A program made the translations under genes and the position numbers. From Angelakisella sp. (GTDB lineage Bacteria > Bacillota > Clostridia > Oscillospirales > Ruminococcaceae): DNA of 36,300 nucleotides. The notes below the pieces were generated by a model. The model did not search any database, was not told where the DNA came from, and was given only the letters and a program-made list of their open reading frames with translations. Shown here in pieces: positions 23,850 to 32,751 of this stretch. Location of the stretch: positions 1-36,300 of the forward strand of contig JAHHTQ010000019.1 of the NCBI GenBank assembly GCA_020024555.1, given 5' to 3'. Each line of letters opens with the position of its first letter. Positions within the stretch are counted from its first letter, which is position 1.

Positions 23850-23877
23850 AAAAAAAGAGGACATTATTCATGTCCTC
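23850..23877 (-). terminator. Strong intrinsic terminator after rplS
   Basis: Minus strand: GAGGACAT, loop GAATA, ATGTCCTC, followed by seven T. Stem 8 bp, 37 bases after the rplS stop. Confidence 0.95.
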
Positions 23878-23914
23878 ACTTTCTTTCAATTTGCAGTTTT
23901 TAGAGCTGTACTTA

Positions 23915-24259
23915 TTAGCGAAGAGCCTCTTTAACCTTAGCTGCTTTACCAACTCTGCTACGTAGGTAGTATAGTTTGCTTCTGCGAACTTTACCGGCGC
24001 GTACGATTTCTACACTGTGTACATTTGGGCTGTGGATTGGGAATACTCTCTCAACGCCAACACCGTGTAGCAGACGACGAACTGTAAATGTTTCTGAGAT
24101 GCCGCCGTGTTTTTTAGCGATTACTGTACCTTCAAATGCTTGAAGTCTCTCTCTGTCGCCCTCTTTGATTTTAACCTGTACTCTTACTGTATCACCAACG
24201 TTTACTGTTGGGATTTCTTTTTTCATGCTTTCGCCTGCAATAAGTTTTAATGCGTCCAT
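23915..24259 (-). CDS. rplS: Ribosomal protein L19
   Basis: 114 residues, full length. 50S protein at the interface with 30S. Signatures: PTVNVGDTVRVQVKIKEGDRERLQ split over 18-41, FEGTVIAKKHGGISETFTVRR and FPIHSPNV, with a basic C-terminus. AGGAGG is well placed before the ATG. It is a single-gene transcript, with its own promoter and structured leader upstream and a strong terminator downstream. Normally it would follow trmD; see the inversion finding. Confidence 0.98.
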   Translation of the reverse strand: MDALKLIAGESMKKEIPTVNVGDTVRVQVKIKEGDRERLQAFEGTVIAKKHGGISETFTVRRLLHGVGVERVFPIHSPNVHSVEIVRAGKVRRSKLYYLRSRVGKAAKVKEALR

Positions 24260-24399
24260 TAATTTTTCCTCCTATAAAATATCCTGATATTCTTATCCAT
24301 AAACGGACAGCGGACTATCGGTTTAATGCCGTATCTTGCAAAGCCTATCTTCGCAAGACGTACATCAAAACCCGACAAAATTTTTGTCGGTTCTCATGC
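24260..24399 (-). ncRNA. Structured leader of rplS (L19 leader candidate)
   Basis: A 140-base 5' leader. On the minus strand it contains a CCGACAAA/TTTGTCGG hairpin (24372-24390), a 10-bp TCTTGCGAAG/CTTTGCAAGA hairpin with an ATAGG loop (about 24328-24353), and a small AATAT/ATATT hairpin just before the ribosome site. Firmicute L19 genes are known to have a leader RNA used for autoregulation (Rfam L19 leader, from memory). The match here is by position and structure, not by a covariance search. Confidence 0.5.
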
Positions 24400-24405
24400 C
24401 AAACT

Positions 24406-24434
24406 ATTTTATCACATATTTTTATTAAAATCAA
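24406..24434 (-). promoter_or_regulatory. Sigma-A promoter of rplS
   Basis: Minus strand: -35 TTGATT (24429-24434), 17 bases, -10 TAAAAT (24406-24411). Predicted start about 24399. Confidence 0.7.
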
Positions 24435-24441
24435 GGACTTT

Positions 24442-24484
24442 TTTATACAAACCAATTATTTTCTTTCAATTTAATTTGTATAAA
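24442..24484. repeat. 10-bp inverted repeat after recA
   Basis: TTTATACAAA (24442-24451) and TTTGTATAAA (24475-24484) with a 23-base centre, 28 bases after the recA stop. It could end recA transcription, though no T-run follows on the minus strand. TTTATACAAA also occurs after trmD at 11478-11487. Confidence 0.35.
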
Positions 24485-24512
24485 ATAACATCAAAACAAA
24501 AAATTTTAAACA

Positions 24513-25676
24513 TTATTCTTCAATAATTGTGTCTTCTGATGTTTCTTCCATTGATATACCTTCTTCTGTTTCGTCCTCGTCAACTTCGGCATTGATATTT
24601 ACAGACTTTGCTCCAAGTTTTTTTGGTTTTGCGCTTGTTTTTTTAAGATTGTCTTTTTCTTCCATTACCTTTGCGGCAACTTCTTCACATATATCAGTAT
24701 GCTCGGTCAAATAAATCTTAACATTGTCTCTGCCCTGTCCCAAACGTTCGCCCATATATGAGAACCAAGAACCGCTCTTGTTGATTATATCCAGCTGTAC
24801 CGCAAGGTCAAGAACCTCACCAACACGTGAAATTCCCTCACCATACATTATATCAAACTCCGCTTCTTTGAATGGTGGCGCAACTTTATTTTTAACAACC
24901 TTTACACGTGTACGGTTACCGATTATTTCCGTACCTGTTTTAAGTGAATCAATACGTCTTACATCAAGTCTTACAGATGAATAGTATTTTAGCGCGCGTC
25001 CACCTGTTGTGGTTTCGGGATTACCGTATACAACACCGATTTTTTCACGTAATTGGTTAATGAATATAACCATACAGTTGCTTTTTCCTATTATACCTGT
25101 CAATTTTCTAAGCGCCTGTGACATTAGTCTTGCTTGCAAACCGACATGGTTATCACCCATTTCACCCTCTATTTCGGCTTTTGTCACCATTGCGGCTACT
25201 GAGTCCACAACCACAACATCAACAGCGCCCGAGCGAACAAGCGCCTCACATATTTCCATTGCTTGCTCACCTGTATCGGGTTGTGATACCAAAAGCGAAT
25301 CAATATCAACTCCAAGCGCCTGCGCATATACAGGGTCAAGCGCGTGCTCGACATCGATAAATACAGCTGAACCGCCGGCTTTTTGCGCCTGCGCAACAAC
25401 ATGTAACGCAACTGTTGTTTTACCCGAGCTTTCAGGTCCGTATATTTCTATAATTCTTCCCTTTGGCAAACCACCTATACCAAGAGCTATATCAAGTGAC
25501 AATGAACCTGTTGAAATAGCCTCAACATTCATAGTTGTGTTTTGTCCAAGTTTCATAACAGCGCCTTTACCGAATTGCTTTTCGATATTTGCAAGCGCTG
25601 TTTCAAGCGCCTTTTGTCTTCCTTCTTCTGATGTAATTGGAGTTGGTATTGGTTTAGCCTTTGTTTCTTTTGCCAT
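24513..25676 (-). CDS. recA: Recombinase RecA
   Basis: 387 residues, longer than E. coli RecA because of both ends. ATP-dependent strand exchange and the SOS co-protease. Walker A is GPESSGKTT (80-88), Walker B is VDVVVVDSVAA, loop L1 is EGEMGDNHVGLQARLMSQAL in part, and loop L2 is FINQLREKIGVVYGNPETTTGG in part. The C-terminus after about 335 is a Lys-rich then strongly acidic tail (EVDEDETEEG), as in many RecA proteins. AGGAGG precedes the ATG. The promoter at 25770-25798 and a LexA-like box at 25747-25760 suggest SOS control. Confidence 0.99.
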   Translation of the reverse strand: MAKETKAKPIPTPITSEEGRQKALETALANIEKQFGKGAVMKLGQNTTMNVEAISTGSLSLDIALGIGGLPKGRIIEIYGPESSGKTTVALHVVAQAQKAGGSAVFIDVEHALDPVYAQALGVDIDSLLVSQPDTGEQAMEICEALVRSGAVDVVVVDSVAAMVTKAEIEGEMGDNHVGLQARLMSQALRKLTGIIGKSNCMVIFINQLREKIGVVYGNPETTTGGRALKYYSSVRLDVRRIDSLKTGTEIIGNRTRVKVVKNKVAPPFKEAEFDIMYGEGISRVGEVLDLAVQLDIINKSGSWFSYMGERLGQGRDNVKIYLTEHTDICEEVAAKVMEEKDNLKKTSAKPKKLGAKSVNINAEVDEDETEEGISMEETSEDTIIEE

Positions 25677-25746
25677 AGTCTTATTTTCCTCCTAATATTT
25701 TATATAAAAAAAATCAATAAATTAACTAAAAGAATGCGAACATAAG

Positions 25747-25760
25747 CGAAAGTTTGTTCG
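25747..25760. promoter_or_regulatory. LexA (SOS) box candidate at recA
   Basis: CGAACAAACTTTCG on the minus strand, one base off the symmetric CGAAC-N4-GTTCG pattern used in Gram-positives. It lies just after the predicted start of recA transcription. A wider CGAACA-N12-TGTTCG symmetry spans 25737-25760. Confidence 0.6.
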
Positions 25761-25769
25761 TGTAGATAT

Positions 25770-25798
25770 ATTATATAATATTAATCTGATTTTTGCAA
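25770..25798 (-). promoter_or_regulatory. Sigma-A promoter of recA
   Basis: Minus strand: -35 TTGCAA (25793-25798), 17 bases, -10 TATAAT (25770-25775). Predicted start about 25763, adjacent to the LexA-like box. Confidence 0.75.
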
Positions 25799-25825
25799 TA
25801 GATTTTTAAATAAATTTTTATCCCC

Positions 25826-25910
25826 TCTCTTTTTTTGGATAATACGCTGCTTAACCTTACAAATTTTAATTGCAGAATATTTCCTTTATTATTATGAAAG
25901 GGGATATTTT
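25826..25910 (-). terminator. Weak hairpins after the YhfC-type gene
   Basis: Directly after the stop at 25916, AATAT-CC-CCTTT can pair with AAAGG-AA-ATATT around an AT loop (about 25875-25910), with a 2x2 internal mismatch. A second TTATCC/GGATAA pair lies at about 25826-25850. Neither has a good T-run, so termination before recA is uncertain. Confidence 0.3.
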
Positions 25911-25915
25911 TTATA

Positions 25916-26734
25916 TTATACTTGTTTTTCCGTATTATAAATTTTTTTATATATGAGTATTGCCATACCTACACACAGTACTGTAAGAAGTCCCAGTAAC
26001 AATTCAACAAGATATATGTTTGTAAGCGCGCCCGCTTGGAATAGTCCCGCCGGAAAGTTAATCATAGCGTGCAACAGCACAGCGAGTGGCAGTAACCATA
26101 TTTTTTTGTTTCTCACGGAAACAAATACAATTACCGACAAAGATATGTGGATTGCAACAGCAAAAGTTCTTTCAAGTAACGACAGTACGGCATTCATAGG
26201 TTGTGTTTGGGCAATACTGTTAAGCACGCCGACTATTGCCTGCGCCTGCGCCTCAGGTATGTTTGAGCCAAAAGCCGCCTCAAAACCATTTATAAATACT
26301 GTATTGTAGAGCATATAATTTGACAGAATAGACATACCTATCAAAATAACTACTTCCATACCGCCGTGACCTATACCATAGGATACGGCATCTTCTATTT
26401 TGTTGCAATCTTTAAGCAAAAATTTAAACGCTATAAATCTTCCGATTTCTTCAAATACACCTGCAACCAACCCGCCGTATATCGCATAGTAAATCGGATT
26501 GCCTGCCAATGCTTGTTGAAAAGGTGACGGAACACCGAGTACCATTTGGTGAACAATTTTTTCGAGTCCGAATACCATAAAAGTAAATGTTATTGCGCCA
26601 ACAATAATTGCTTTAAACGAACCTTTCTTAAACTTTATCCAAACAAACGCAAGTATCAGTGGCAATATAAAACCCATAAGCATTTGTATAATAAGAGTTG
26701 CCTTTGCAGTTTGTGTCATCGCTAAAATTTCCAT
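25916..26734 (-). CDS. YhfC-family intramembrane metalloprotease-like protein
   Basis: 272 residues from ATG 26734 (AGGAGG 8 bases ahead; a TTG two codons upstream is rejected). About seven hydrophobic helices. The motif GVFEEIGRFIAFK (EE-x2-R) and two later membrane His motifs, YGIGHGGMEVVI and LLHAMINFPAG, match the YhfC/DUF2324 group. This is related to the CPBP/PrsW-type intramembrane proteases, where the EE-x3-R and His residues form the active site. The target is unknown. The gene lies 36 bases after rel on the same strand, so it may share the rel transcript. Confidence 0.75.
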   Translation of the reverse strand: MEILAMTQTAKATLIIQMLMGFILPLILAFVWIKFKKGSFKAIIVGAITFTFMVFGLEKIVHQMVLGVPSPFQQALAGNPIYYAIYGGLVAGVFEEIGRFIAFKFLLKDCNKIEDAVSYGIGHGGMEVVILIGMSILSNYMLYNTVFINGFEAAFGSNIPEAQAQAIVGVLNSIAQTQPMNAVLSLLERTFAVAIHISLSVIVFVSVRNKKIWLLPLAVLLHAMINFPAGLFQAGALTNIYLVELLLGLLTVLCVGMAILIYKKIYNTEKQV

Positions 26735-26770
26735 AAACAAATCCTCCTAATAAATTAACAGACCCATAAA

Positions 26771-29023
26771 TTATTGTACTATTCTGTTTACTGATGTGAC
26801 GCCGTTTATTCTGCGTAATGTTGCCATAACTGAATTTAATTGCTCCAAATCTTTTATACTGATTGTTGCCTGAATACTGGAATGATTATTTTTTATTTCA
26901 CGCGCAAGAAGTGTGTGTATAGAGACTTTCGCATTTGACAGCGCAATACTTACATCTGCCAAAAATCCCGGACGGTCTTCTCCTATTATTTCAATAGTTG
27001 ATTTAAACTTCTCGTTTGTCTCTGTCGCCCACGAACATTTTACTATACGTTCTTGGTCAACATTCGCAATATTTAGGTTTATACAGTCTTTTTTATGCAC
27101 CGATACGCCAAAACCACGTGTAACAAATCCAACTATTTCGTCTCCCGGCAGCGGAGTACAGCATTTTGCGAACTTAACCAAACAGCCTTCCAGTCCCTCA
27201 ACAATGACACCGCTGCTTGTTTTGCTCTTTGTTTTCTTTATGATATTGTCAGCAATAACAGCTTTGGACTCCGCGCGATATTTTTTGTAAAAATCTTCTT
27301 TTACACGGGGAATAATTTTCTGTAACGATACCCCGCCGTATCCGATAGCCGCCCAAAAATCTTCTATTGTATTAAATCGCTGTCTGTTTGCAAGTTCAAG
27401 TAAAAATGTCTCTTTGTCACTCTCCGGAAGCGCGATAAGATTTCTGTGAAATTCTTTTTCAAGCGCAAGTTTACCTTCTGCAATGTTTTCTTCACGTTTT
27501 TCTTTTTTGAACCACGCACGTATTTTATTACGCGCCTCCGATGTCTTGACAATTTTGAGCCAATCTCTGCTTGGTCCGTTATTTGGATTATTAGATGTTA
27601 TAATTTCAACAATAGAGCCTGTTTTAAGTTGATAATCAAGGGACACCATTCTGCCGTCTACCTTACCGCCAACGGTTTTGTTTCCGACTGCCGAGTGTAT
27701 GGCATAAGCAAAATCTATAACAGTAGAACCAACCGGCAAGCTGATTACATCTCCACGTGGGGTAAATACAAATACCTCATCTGCGGCTATATCTGTTTTA
27801 ATTGATTTTACTATTTCTTCCGCATCGTCACTCTCTTTTTGTGAATCCAGGAGTTGTCTTATCCATGTCAGCTTTTCATCAAGAGTACCGTTTTTTCCAT
27901 TCATTCCCAGTTTATATTTCCAGTGTGCCGCAACACCGTATTCCGCTGTATAGTGCATTTCCCATGTGCGAATTTGCACCTCAAACGGTATGCCTTCTTT
28001 ATCAATGACAGTTGTGTGCAAAGATTGATACATATTTTGTTTAGGCGTACTGATATAATCCTTAAATCTATTTGGAATAGGCTTCATCATATCGTGTATA
28101 AAACCCAAAACATTGTAACACTCCATAACGGAATCGACAATAACCCTAACAGCATACACATCGTATATTTCATTAAAGTCTTTACACTGTATAAACTCTT
28201 TTCTGTATATACCATAGGTACTTTTTACCCTACCGAAAATATGGGCTTTTACATTTTCTTTTTGCAGTCTCTCACCTATGCGCTCTATTATATTGTCAAT
28301 AAAATTTTGTCTTTCTTCTTTACACAGTGTCAACTGCTTTTCTATTTCACTGCAAGCAATTGGGTCAAGATAATGGATAGCAAGGTCTTCCAATTCTTGT
28401 TTCATAGCGCTCATACCAAGTCTGTGAGCAAGAGGCGCGTACACTTCCATAGTTTCCAGCGCTTTAATCCTTTTCTTTTCCTCTGTTTGATATTCAAGCG
28501 TACGCATATTGTGCAGTCTATCGGCAAGTTTTATAATAATTACCCGAACATCTTGCGCAACGGCAAACAACATTTTTCGTACATTTTCCGCCTGTTGACG
28601 TTCACGGGAAATAAAAGGCACATCTTTCAGTTTGGTTACGCCGTCTACTAGTAGCGCTATTTCCGACCCAAATATTTTTTTTATATCTTCCGATGTAGCT
28701 TGCGTATCTTCCACAACATCGTGAAGCAGCGCCGCCACAACGGTATCTGTATCCATTCCAAGTTCTACCAATATAATCGCTGTTGCAACAGGGTGTAGTA
28801 TATATGGGTCTCCCGATTTTCTCAGTTGTCCCCTATGTTCTTCTCTTGACAAAATAAATCCCTTACGTATTTTATCCAAATCATATTGCTTTCCTGTCTC
28901 GACAATAACATTTTTAAGCATTAAAAAATATTTATCATCTTCACACAAGTCATCATAATCAATAATTTTTTCTTCCATAACTTCAACATCGTCTATATTA
29001 TTTTTATCATTATTGTTTTCCAT
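26771..29023 (-). CDS. rel: Bifunctional (p)ppGpp synthetase/hydrolase Rel
   Basis: 750 residues, full-length RelA/SpoT homologue. The HD hydrolase domain has His63, DPYILHP (His77) and HDVVEDT (101-107), all intact, so it should hydrolyse (p)ppGpp. The synthetase domain (about 250-385) has YAVRVIVD, RFKDYISTPKQNMYQSLHTTV split around 335-355 and EVQIRTWEMH. A TGS domain (about 410-470) has VFTPRGDVISLPVGSTVIDFAY in part. A zinc-finger/helical region with CCTPLPGDEIVGFVTRG follows, then a C-terminal ACT domain (IIGEDRPGFLADV). It lies 26 bases after recJ, the common recJ-rel pairing, but the apt gene often found between them is absent. Confidence 0.97.
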   Translation of the reverse strand: MENNNDKNNIDDVEVMEEKIIDYDDLCEDDKYFLMLKNVIVETGKQYDLDKIRKGFILSREEHRGQLRKSGDPYILHPVATAIILVELGMDTDTVVAALLHDVVEDTQATSEDIKKIFGSEIALLVDGVTKLKDVPFISRERQQAENVRKMLFAVAQDVRVIIIKLADRLHNMRTLEYQTEEKKRIKALETMEVYAPLAHRLGMSAMKQELEDLAIHYLDPIACSEIEKQLTLCKEERQNFIDNIIERIGERLQKENVKAHIFGRVKSTYGIYRKEFIQCKDFNEIYDVYAVRVIVDSVMECYNVLGFIHDMMKPIPNRFKDYISTPKQNMYQSLHTTVIDKEGIPFEVQIRTWEMHYTAEYGVAAHWKYKLGMNGKNGTLDEKLTWIRQLLDSQKESDDAEEIVKSIKTDIAADEVFVFTPRGDVISLPVGSTVIDFAYAIHSAVGNKTVGGKVDGRMVSLDYQLKTGSIVEIITSNNPNNGPSRDWLKIVKTSEARNKIRAWFKKEKREENIAEGKLALEKEFHRNLIALPESDKETFLLELANRQRFNTIEDFWAAIGYGGVSLQKIIPRVKEDFYKKYRAESKAVIADNIIKKTKSKTSSGVIVEGLEGCLVKFAKCCTPLPGDEIVGFVTRGFGVSVHKKDCINLNIANVDQERIVKCSWATETNEKFKSTIEIIGEDRPGFLADVSIALSNAKVSIHTLLAREIKNNHSSIQATISIKDLEQLNSVMATLRRINGVTSVNRIVQ

Positions 29024-29049
29024 TGTATCCTCCTTTTCTGTCTTTATAA

Positions 29050-31077
29050 TTAAGCTAATTGCCTTGATTGTAAATTTATATAGGTTTCTGCTGTCTTGTA
29101 GTCTGTTTTCTCCTTTGTCGGTACTATAACTATACCTCTTACTCCATCAACGGTTTCATATTTAATCAGTTTCAGTTCCTTTAATATCTGCAAAGATACA
29201 AGTACATCAAAATATGATAATTGATTTTTAAGGTTATAGTAAATAAAGTCCTCTCCTGCAATATACGGTGTATTTTCCCTCAAAAACTTAAATAAAACAA
29301 TCATTTTTTCACGGGTGAATATATATTTTTCCTTATTTTCAAGAGTAACTTCTTCTTTACACATTATTTTATCAAATAATTGTCTTTCTGTCATCTTTTG
29401 TGTTGCATCAAAATCTTTCGGAACAATGGAAACCACTTTTACAGAAGGACGGTCTATTCCCCTAAATGTATTAATTCCCAAACTTACCGCAACATCAACA
29501 GGCGTATTGATATCTATGTCAAACATTTTTTCTTTGACCGAAAACAAGAGAGTCTCAACTGTATTATCAGTATTGTCACCAAGCGTCAACTTTAAATGAT
29601 TTCCGTTACTTAAAGGTGAAACCGCTTTTAACAGAACATTTCTGAGTACAGGAATAGGCTGCGTATTTTCACAACCAAAAGGTTCAAGCGTATTCAATGA
29701 ATTAATATTATTAAGGGTTATATCTTTTATATCTATATTACCGTCAATGGCAAGTGTTTTATATGGCATAGTCCCAAAATTATTTCTACAATATTCTTCC
29801 ATTTTTTCTATGAATAAATCTAAATTTTCTTTTTTTAGGGAAAGTCCGGCTGCCATTGGGTGACCACCGTATTTTATTAGCAAATCACCGCAATATTTTA
29901 TTGCGTCAATTATTGAAAATCCCTCTACGCTACGCGCTGAACCACGTATTTCCCCGCTATCCATAACAGTTAATATTATCGCAGGTTTTAAATATCTGTC
30001 AACAAGTTTTGATGCGGTTATTCCTATGACACCCGCATTCCAATCTTTGCCCACAACAATAGTCACGCTTCTGTTGATTGCCTGTGGATTTTTTTCTATA
30101 TAATCACCTATCTCAGCAATTATTTTGCTCTCTATATTTTTTCTTTCAGTATTTAAAGAATTAATGATACTTGCCTTTTTGCGCGCCTCGTCCTCGTCAT
30201 GTGTAAGCAAAAGTTCAACTGCGTCGTCTACGTTACCTATTCTGCCTGTGGCATTTAGCCGTGGAGCTATAATAAAACCCACTTGTTCGGCAGTAAGCGG
30301 ATTTTCCATATCTATTCCTGCAAGAGTCATCAGCGCGCTTAGCCCTACTCTCTCGGTATTATGTAAATTTAATAGACCATTCTTAACAAAATATCTGTTT
30401 TCACCATTTAACGATACAATATCTGCAACAGTTGCTATTGTAAGTAAATCGCCATACTGCAAAAAAGGTTCTTCAAAATTTTGTTCCAAAGCCGTTATCA
30501 GTTTAAACGCAACCCCTGCGCCACACAAATTATCAAACGGATACGTACTGTCACTTCTATGTGGGTTTATTACCGCCACACAATCAGGCAGTGTCTCTTT
30601 GGGTATATGGTGGTCTGTAACTATTACATCTACTCCTTTTTCTTTTAACCACGCTATTTCTTCGTGTGACGATATACCGTTATCAACTGTAATTACAAGA
30701 TTTACGCTATTCTCTGCTATCATTTTGGCAGATGTCATATTAAGCCCATATCCTTCGCTCTCCCTGTCAGGTATATAGTAAATTACATTTGCTCCTTCAT
30801 TTTCAAAGTAATCATAAAGCATAACGGTTGATGTTATTCCGTCACAATCATAGTCACCATGAATAAGTATGGTTTCATTTTTATCCATAGCTTTATATAT
30901 ACGCATAACCGCCTTATCCATATCATTCAAAAGCATAGGGTCATAAATTTTGGTGTTCTCATCTATCTTATTTAATTTTTCTATTGTATCTATTCCACGA
31001 TTACCCAAAACTTTAAGTAAAAAATTATCGCTGTTTACTTTATTTTCGGAATATTTTTTCCAAGGTAAAATTTGCAA
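29050..31077 (-). CDS. recJ: Single-strand-specific exonuclease RecJ
   Basis: 675 residues. 5'-3' exonuclease for recombination and mismatch and base-excision repair. DHH core: HGDYDCDGITST, then VDVIVTDHHIP, GAGVAFKL and RLNATGRIGN. The DHHA1 domain has YGGHPMAAGLSL. OB-like and C-terminal parts follow, and the last about 110 residues form a winged-helix-like extension (REKMIVLFKFLREN and LQILKELKLIKYE) seen in clostridial RecJ. The start is TTG 31077 with GGCGGG 7 bases ahead. It shares the strand and probably the transcript with rel. Confidence 0.95.
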   Translation of the reverse strand: MQILPWKKYSENKVNSDNFLLKVLGNRGIDTIEKLNKIDENTKIYDPMLLNDMDKAVMRIYKAMDKNETILIHGDYDCDGITSTVMLYDYFENEGANVIYYIPDRESEGYGLNMTSAKMIAENSVNLVITVDNGISSHEEIAWLKEKGVDVIVTDHHIPKETLPDCVAVINPHRSDSTYPFDNLCGAGVAFKLITALEQNFEEPFLQYGDLLTIATVADIVSLNGENRYFVKNGLLNLHNTERVGLSALMTLAGIDMENPLTAEQVGFIIAPRLNATGRIGNVDDAVELLLTHDEDEARKKASIINSLNTERKNIESKIIAEIGDYIEKNPQAINRSVTIVVGKDWNAGVIGITASKLVDRYLKPAIILTVMDSGEIRGSARSVEGFSIIDAIKYCGDLLIKYGGHPMAAGLSLKKENLDLFIEKMEEYCRNNFGTMPYKTLAIDGNIDIKDITLNNINSLNTLEPFGCENTQPIPVLRNVLLKAVSPLSNGNHLKLTLGDNTDNTVETLLFSVKEKMFDIDINTPVDVAVSLGINTFRGIDRPSVKVVSIVPKDFDATQKMTERQLFDKIMCKEEVTLENKEKYIFTREKMIVLFKFLRENTPYIAGEDFIYYNLKNQLSYFDVLVSLQILKELKLIKYETVDGVRGIVIVPTKEKTDYKTAETYINLQSRQLA

Positions 31078-31145
31078 AGTTACACCCGCCTTTTTATATC
31101 TCTAAAATCATAAAATATATATTACAAAATTCCAAAACCAGCTTT

Positions 31146-32735
31146 CTAGCTGTCTATCGGTCTGTACTGTTTGATTATTTCTTCGGCAATTTTCAATCCG
31201 TCAACAGCTGCGCTGATAATACCACCCGCATAGCCCGCGCCCTCTCCGCAAGGATACATTCCCTTTACAGAGACACTCTCATAGTTTTCATTATTACGAA
31301 CAATACGAATCGGCGAAGAAGTACGTGTTTCTGGAGCTGTCAAAAGCGCATTGTCATCATCAAAATTTCTTATCTTTGTTCCGAAAACCTTTAAACCAAG
31401 TTCCAAATGCTCTGTTACTTGCTTAGGAAACAAATTTTTAAAATCTATGTCTTTTACATTGGGTAAATATGTAGGTTTTACACTGCTGTTTTCAACAGAT
31501 AATTTTCCTTTACCTAAAAATTTTGAAACAGTCATACAGGGAGCATTGTAGCTACCTGTCAAATTAAAAGCGTTTCTCTCTATATTTTCCTGAAAAGCTA
31601 TTGCATCAAGCGGATTTTCACCAAAATCTTTACTGTCTACACCGACAACAATCGCCGAATTTGCATTTTCACCGTTTCGGCTGAAATAACTCATTCCGTT
31701 TGTGACAACAGTGTTTTCCATAGATGCGGCAGGCACAACCAAGCCACCCGGACACATACAAAAGCTATATACGCCACGACCGCTGTTGTCCCTGTGCGAC
31801 AAATGATATTCACCTTTTGGAAGCAGCGGATTTCCCGCATTGTCACCATAAAGCGACTTATCTATTAATTGTTGTTTATGCTCTATTCTTGCGCCAACAG
31901 AAAAAGGTTTTACTGTCATCGTAACATTATTATCAATAAGCATACGGAAAGTATCCCTTGCGCTGTGCCCAATAGCCAATACCATAGCGCTTGTATTAAA
32001 TTCACCGTTATTTGTGGTAAGCGTAATATTACCCATACCGTTATGTTTTATATCCAATAAACAGGTATTAAAATAAACTTTGCCACCCAAACGTATAATT
32101 TCATTCCGTATATTTTTTACAACTTTTTGCAAATAGTCAGTTCCTATGTGCGGTTTTGCCTCATACAAAATTTCTTCCGGCGCTCCAAATTCATACAATA
32201 AATTTATTACTTTTTTACAACGAACATCGTTTATTCTTGTGGTCAGTTTTCCGTCTGAAAAAGTACCTGCGCCACCCTCACCAAACTGTATATTTGAATT
32301 TACGTCAAGAATACCGCATTTTTTAAATGTATTTACAGCCTTTATTCTGTTTTCAACGTCACTGCCACGCTCTATTACTATGGGCTTATATCCCATACGC
32401 GCAAGCTCTATTGCGCTGAACATACCGCTTGGTCCAAAACCTACTATGACAGGCGGATTGTCAAGTTTCCTTGCGCCTACTTCCAATGTCTCATTTTTTT
32501 CAGTCACTTCTTTTACATTGTTTGAAAGTCTGAATTTAGCGCCTTTCGATAAGTTTATGCCAATGGTGTACACAAAGCAAATATTATCTCTCTTGCGCGC
32601 ATCAACGGCTTTTTTTATAACAAAAATTTTTTCCACATCTTTTGATTTTACCGACGCTGTCTTTATTGCCGTTTCATAAGCAACTTTTATATCTTCTTTA
32701 AAGTTGATTTTTATATTTTCAACATATATTTGCAT
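31146..32735 (-). CDS. FAD-dependent dehydrogenase (COG2509 type)
   Basis: 529 residues from ATG 32735 (AAGGAG ahead); the frame is open 15 codons further but without a ribosome site. A short N-terminal domain (1-90) precedes a Rossmann FAD site VIVGFGPSGMFSAIELARMG, GEGGAGTFSDGKLTT and a C-terminal flavin motif PCGEGAGYAGGIISAAVDGLK. Soluble and uncharacterised; substrate unknown. COG2509 genes are often found near cdaA/ybbR and glmM in Clostridia (from memory), which fits its place after cdaR. A terminator-like hairpin ends 17 bases before its ATG. Confidence 0.88.
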   Translation of the reverse strand: MQIYVENIKINFKEDIKVAYETAIKTASVKSKDVEKIFVIKKAVDARKRDNICFVYTIGINLSKGAKFRLSNNVKEVTEKNETLEVGARKLDNPPVIVGFGPSGMFSAIELARMGYKPIVIERGSDVENRIKAVNTFKKCGILDVNSNIQFGEGGAGTFSDGKLTTRINDVRCKKVINLLYEFGAPEEILYEAKPHIGTDYLQKVVKNIRNEIIRLGGKVYFNTCLLDIKHNGMGNITLTTNNGEFNTSAMVLAIGHSARDTFRMLIDNNVTMTVKPFSVGARIEHKQQLIDKSLYGDNAGNPLLPKGEYHLSHRDNSGRGVYSFCMCPGGLVVPAASMENTVVTNGMSYFSRNGENANSAIVVGVDSKDFGENPLDAIAFQENIERNAFNLTGSYNAPCMTVSKFLGKGKLSVENSSVKPTYLPNVKDIDFKNLFPKQVTEHLELGLKVFGTKIRNFDDDNALLTAPETRTSSPIRIVRNNENYESVSVKGMYPCGEGAGYAGGIISAAVDGLKIAEEIIKQYRPIDS

Positions 32736-32751
32736 ATTTTCTCCTTTTTTT

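Noticed and set aside
25009..25695. A 228-codon plus-strand open frame opposite recA
   Set aside because: Antisense shadow of recA; Ser/Thr/Cys-rich composition typical of such frames.
27854..28651. A 265-codon plus-strand open frame inside rel
   Set aside because: It is antisense to a well-conserved gene, has no ribosome site and reads as a low-complexity Phe/Ile/His-rich product.
30125..30778. A 217-codon plus-strand open frame inside recJ
   Set aside because: Shadow of the DHH core of recJ on the other strand; Ser/Ile-rich and without motifs or a start signal.
32146..32679. A 177-codon plus-strand open frame opposite the FAD dehydrogenase gene
   Set aside because: Antisense shadow with no ribosome site or family feature.
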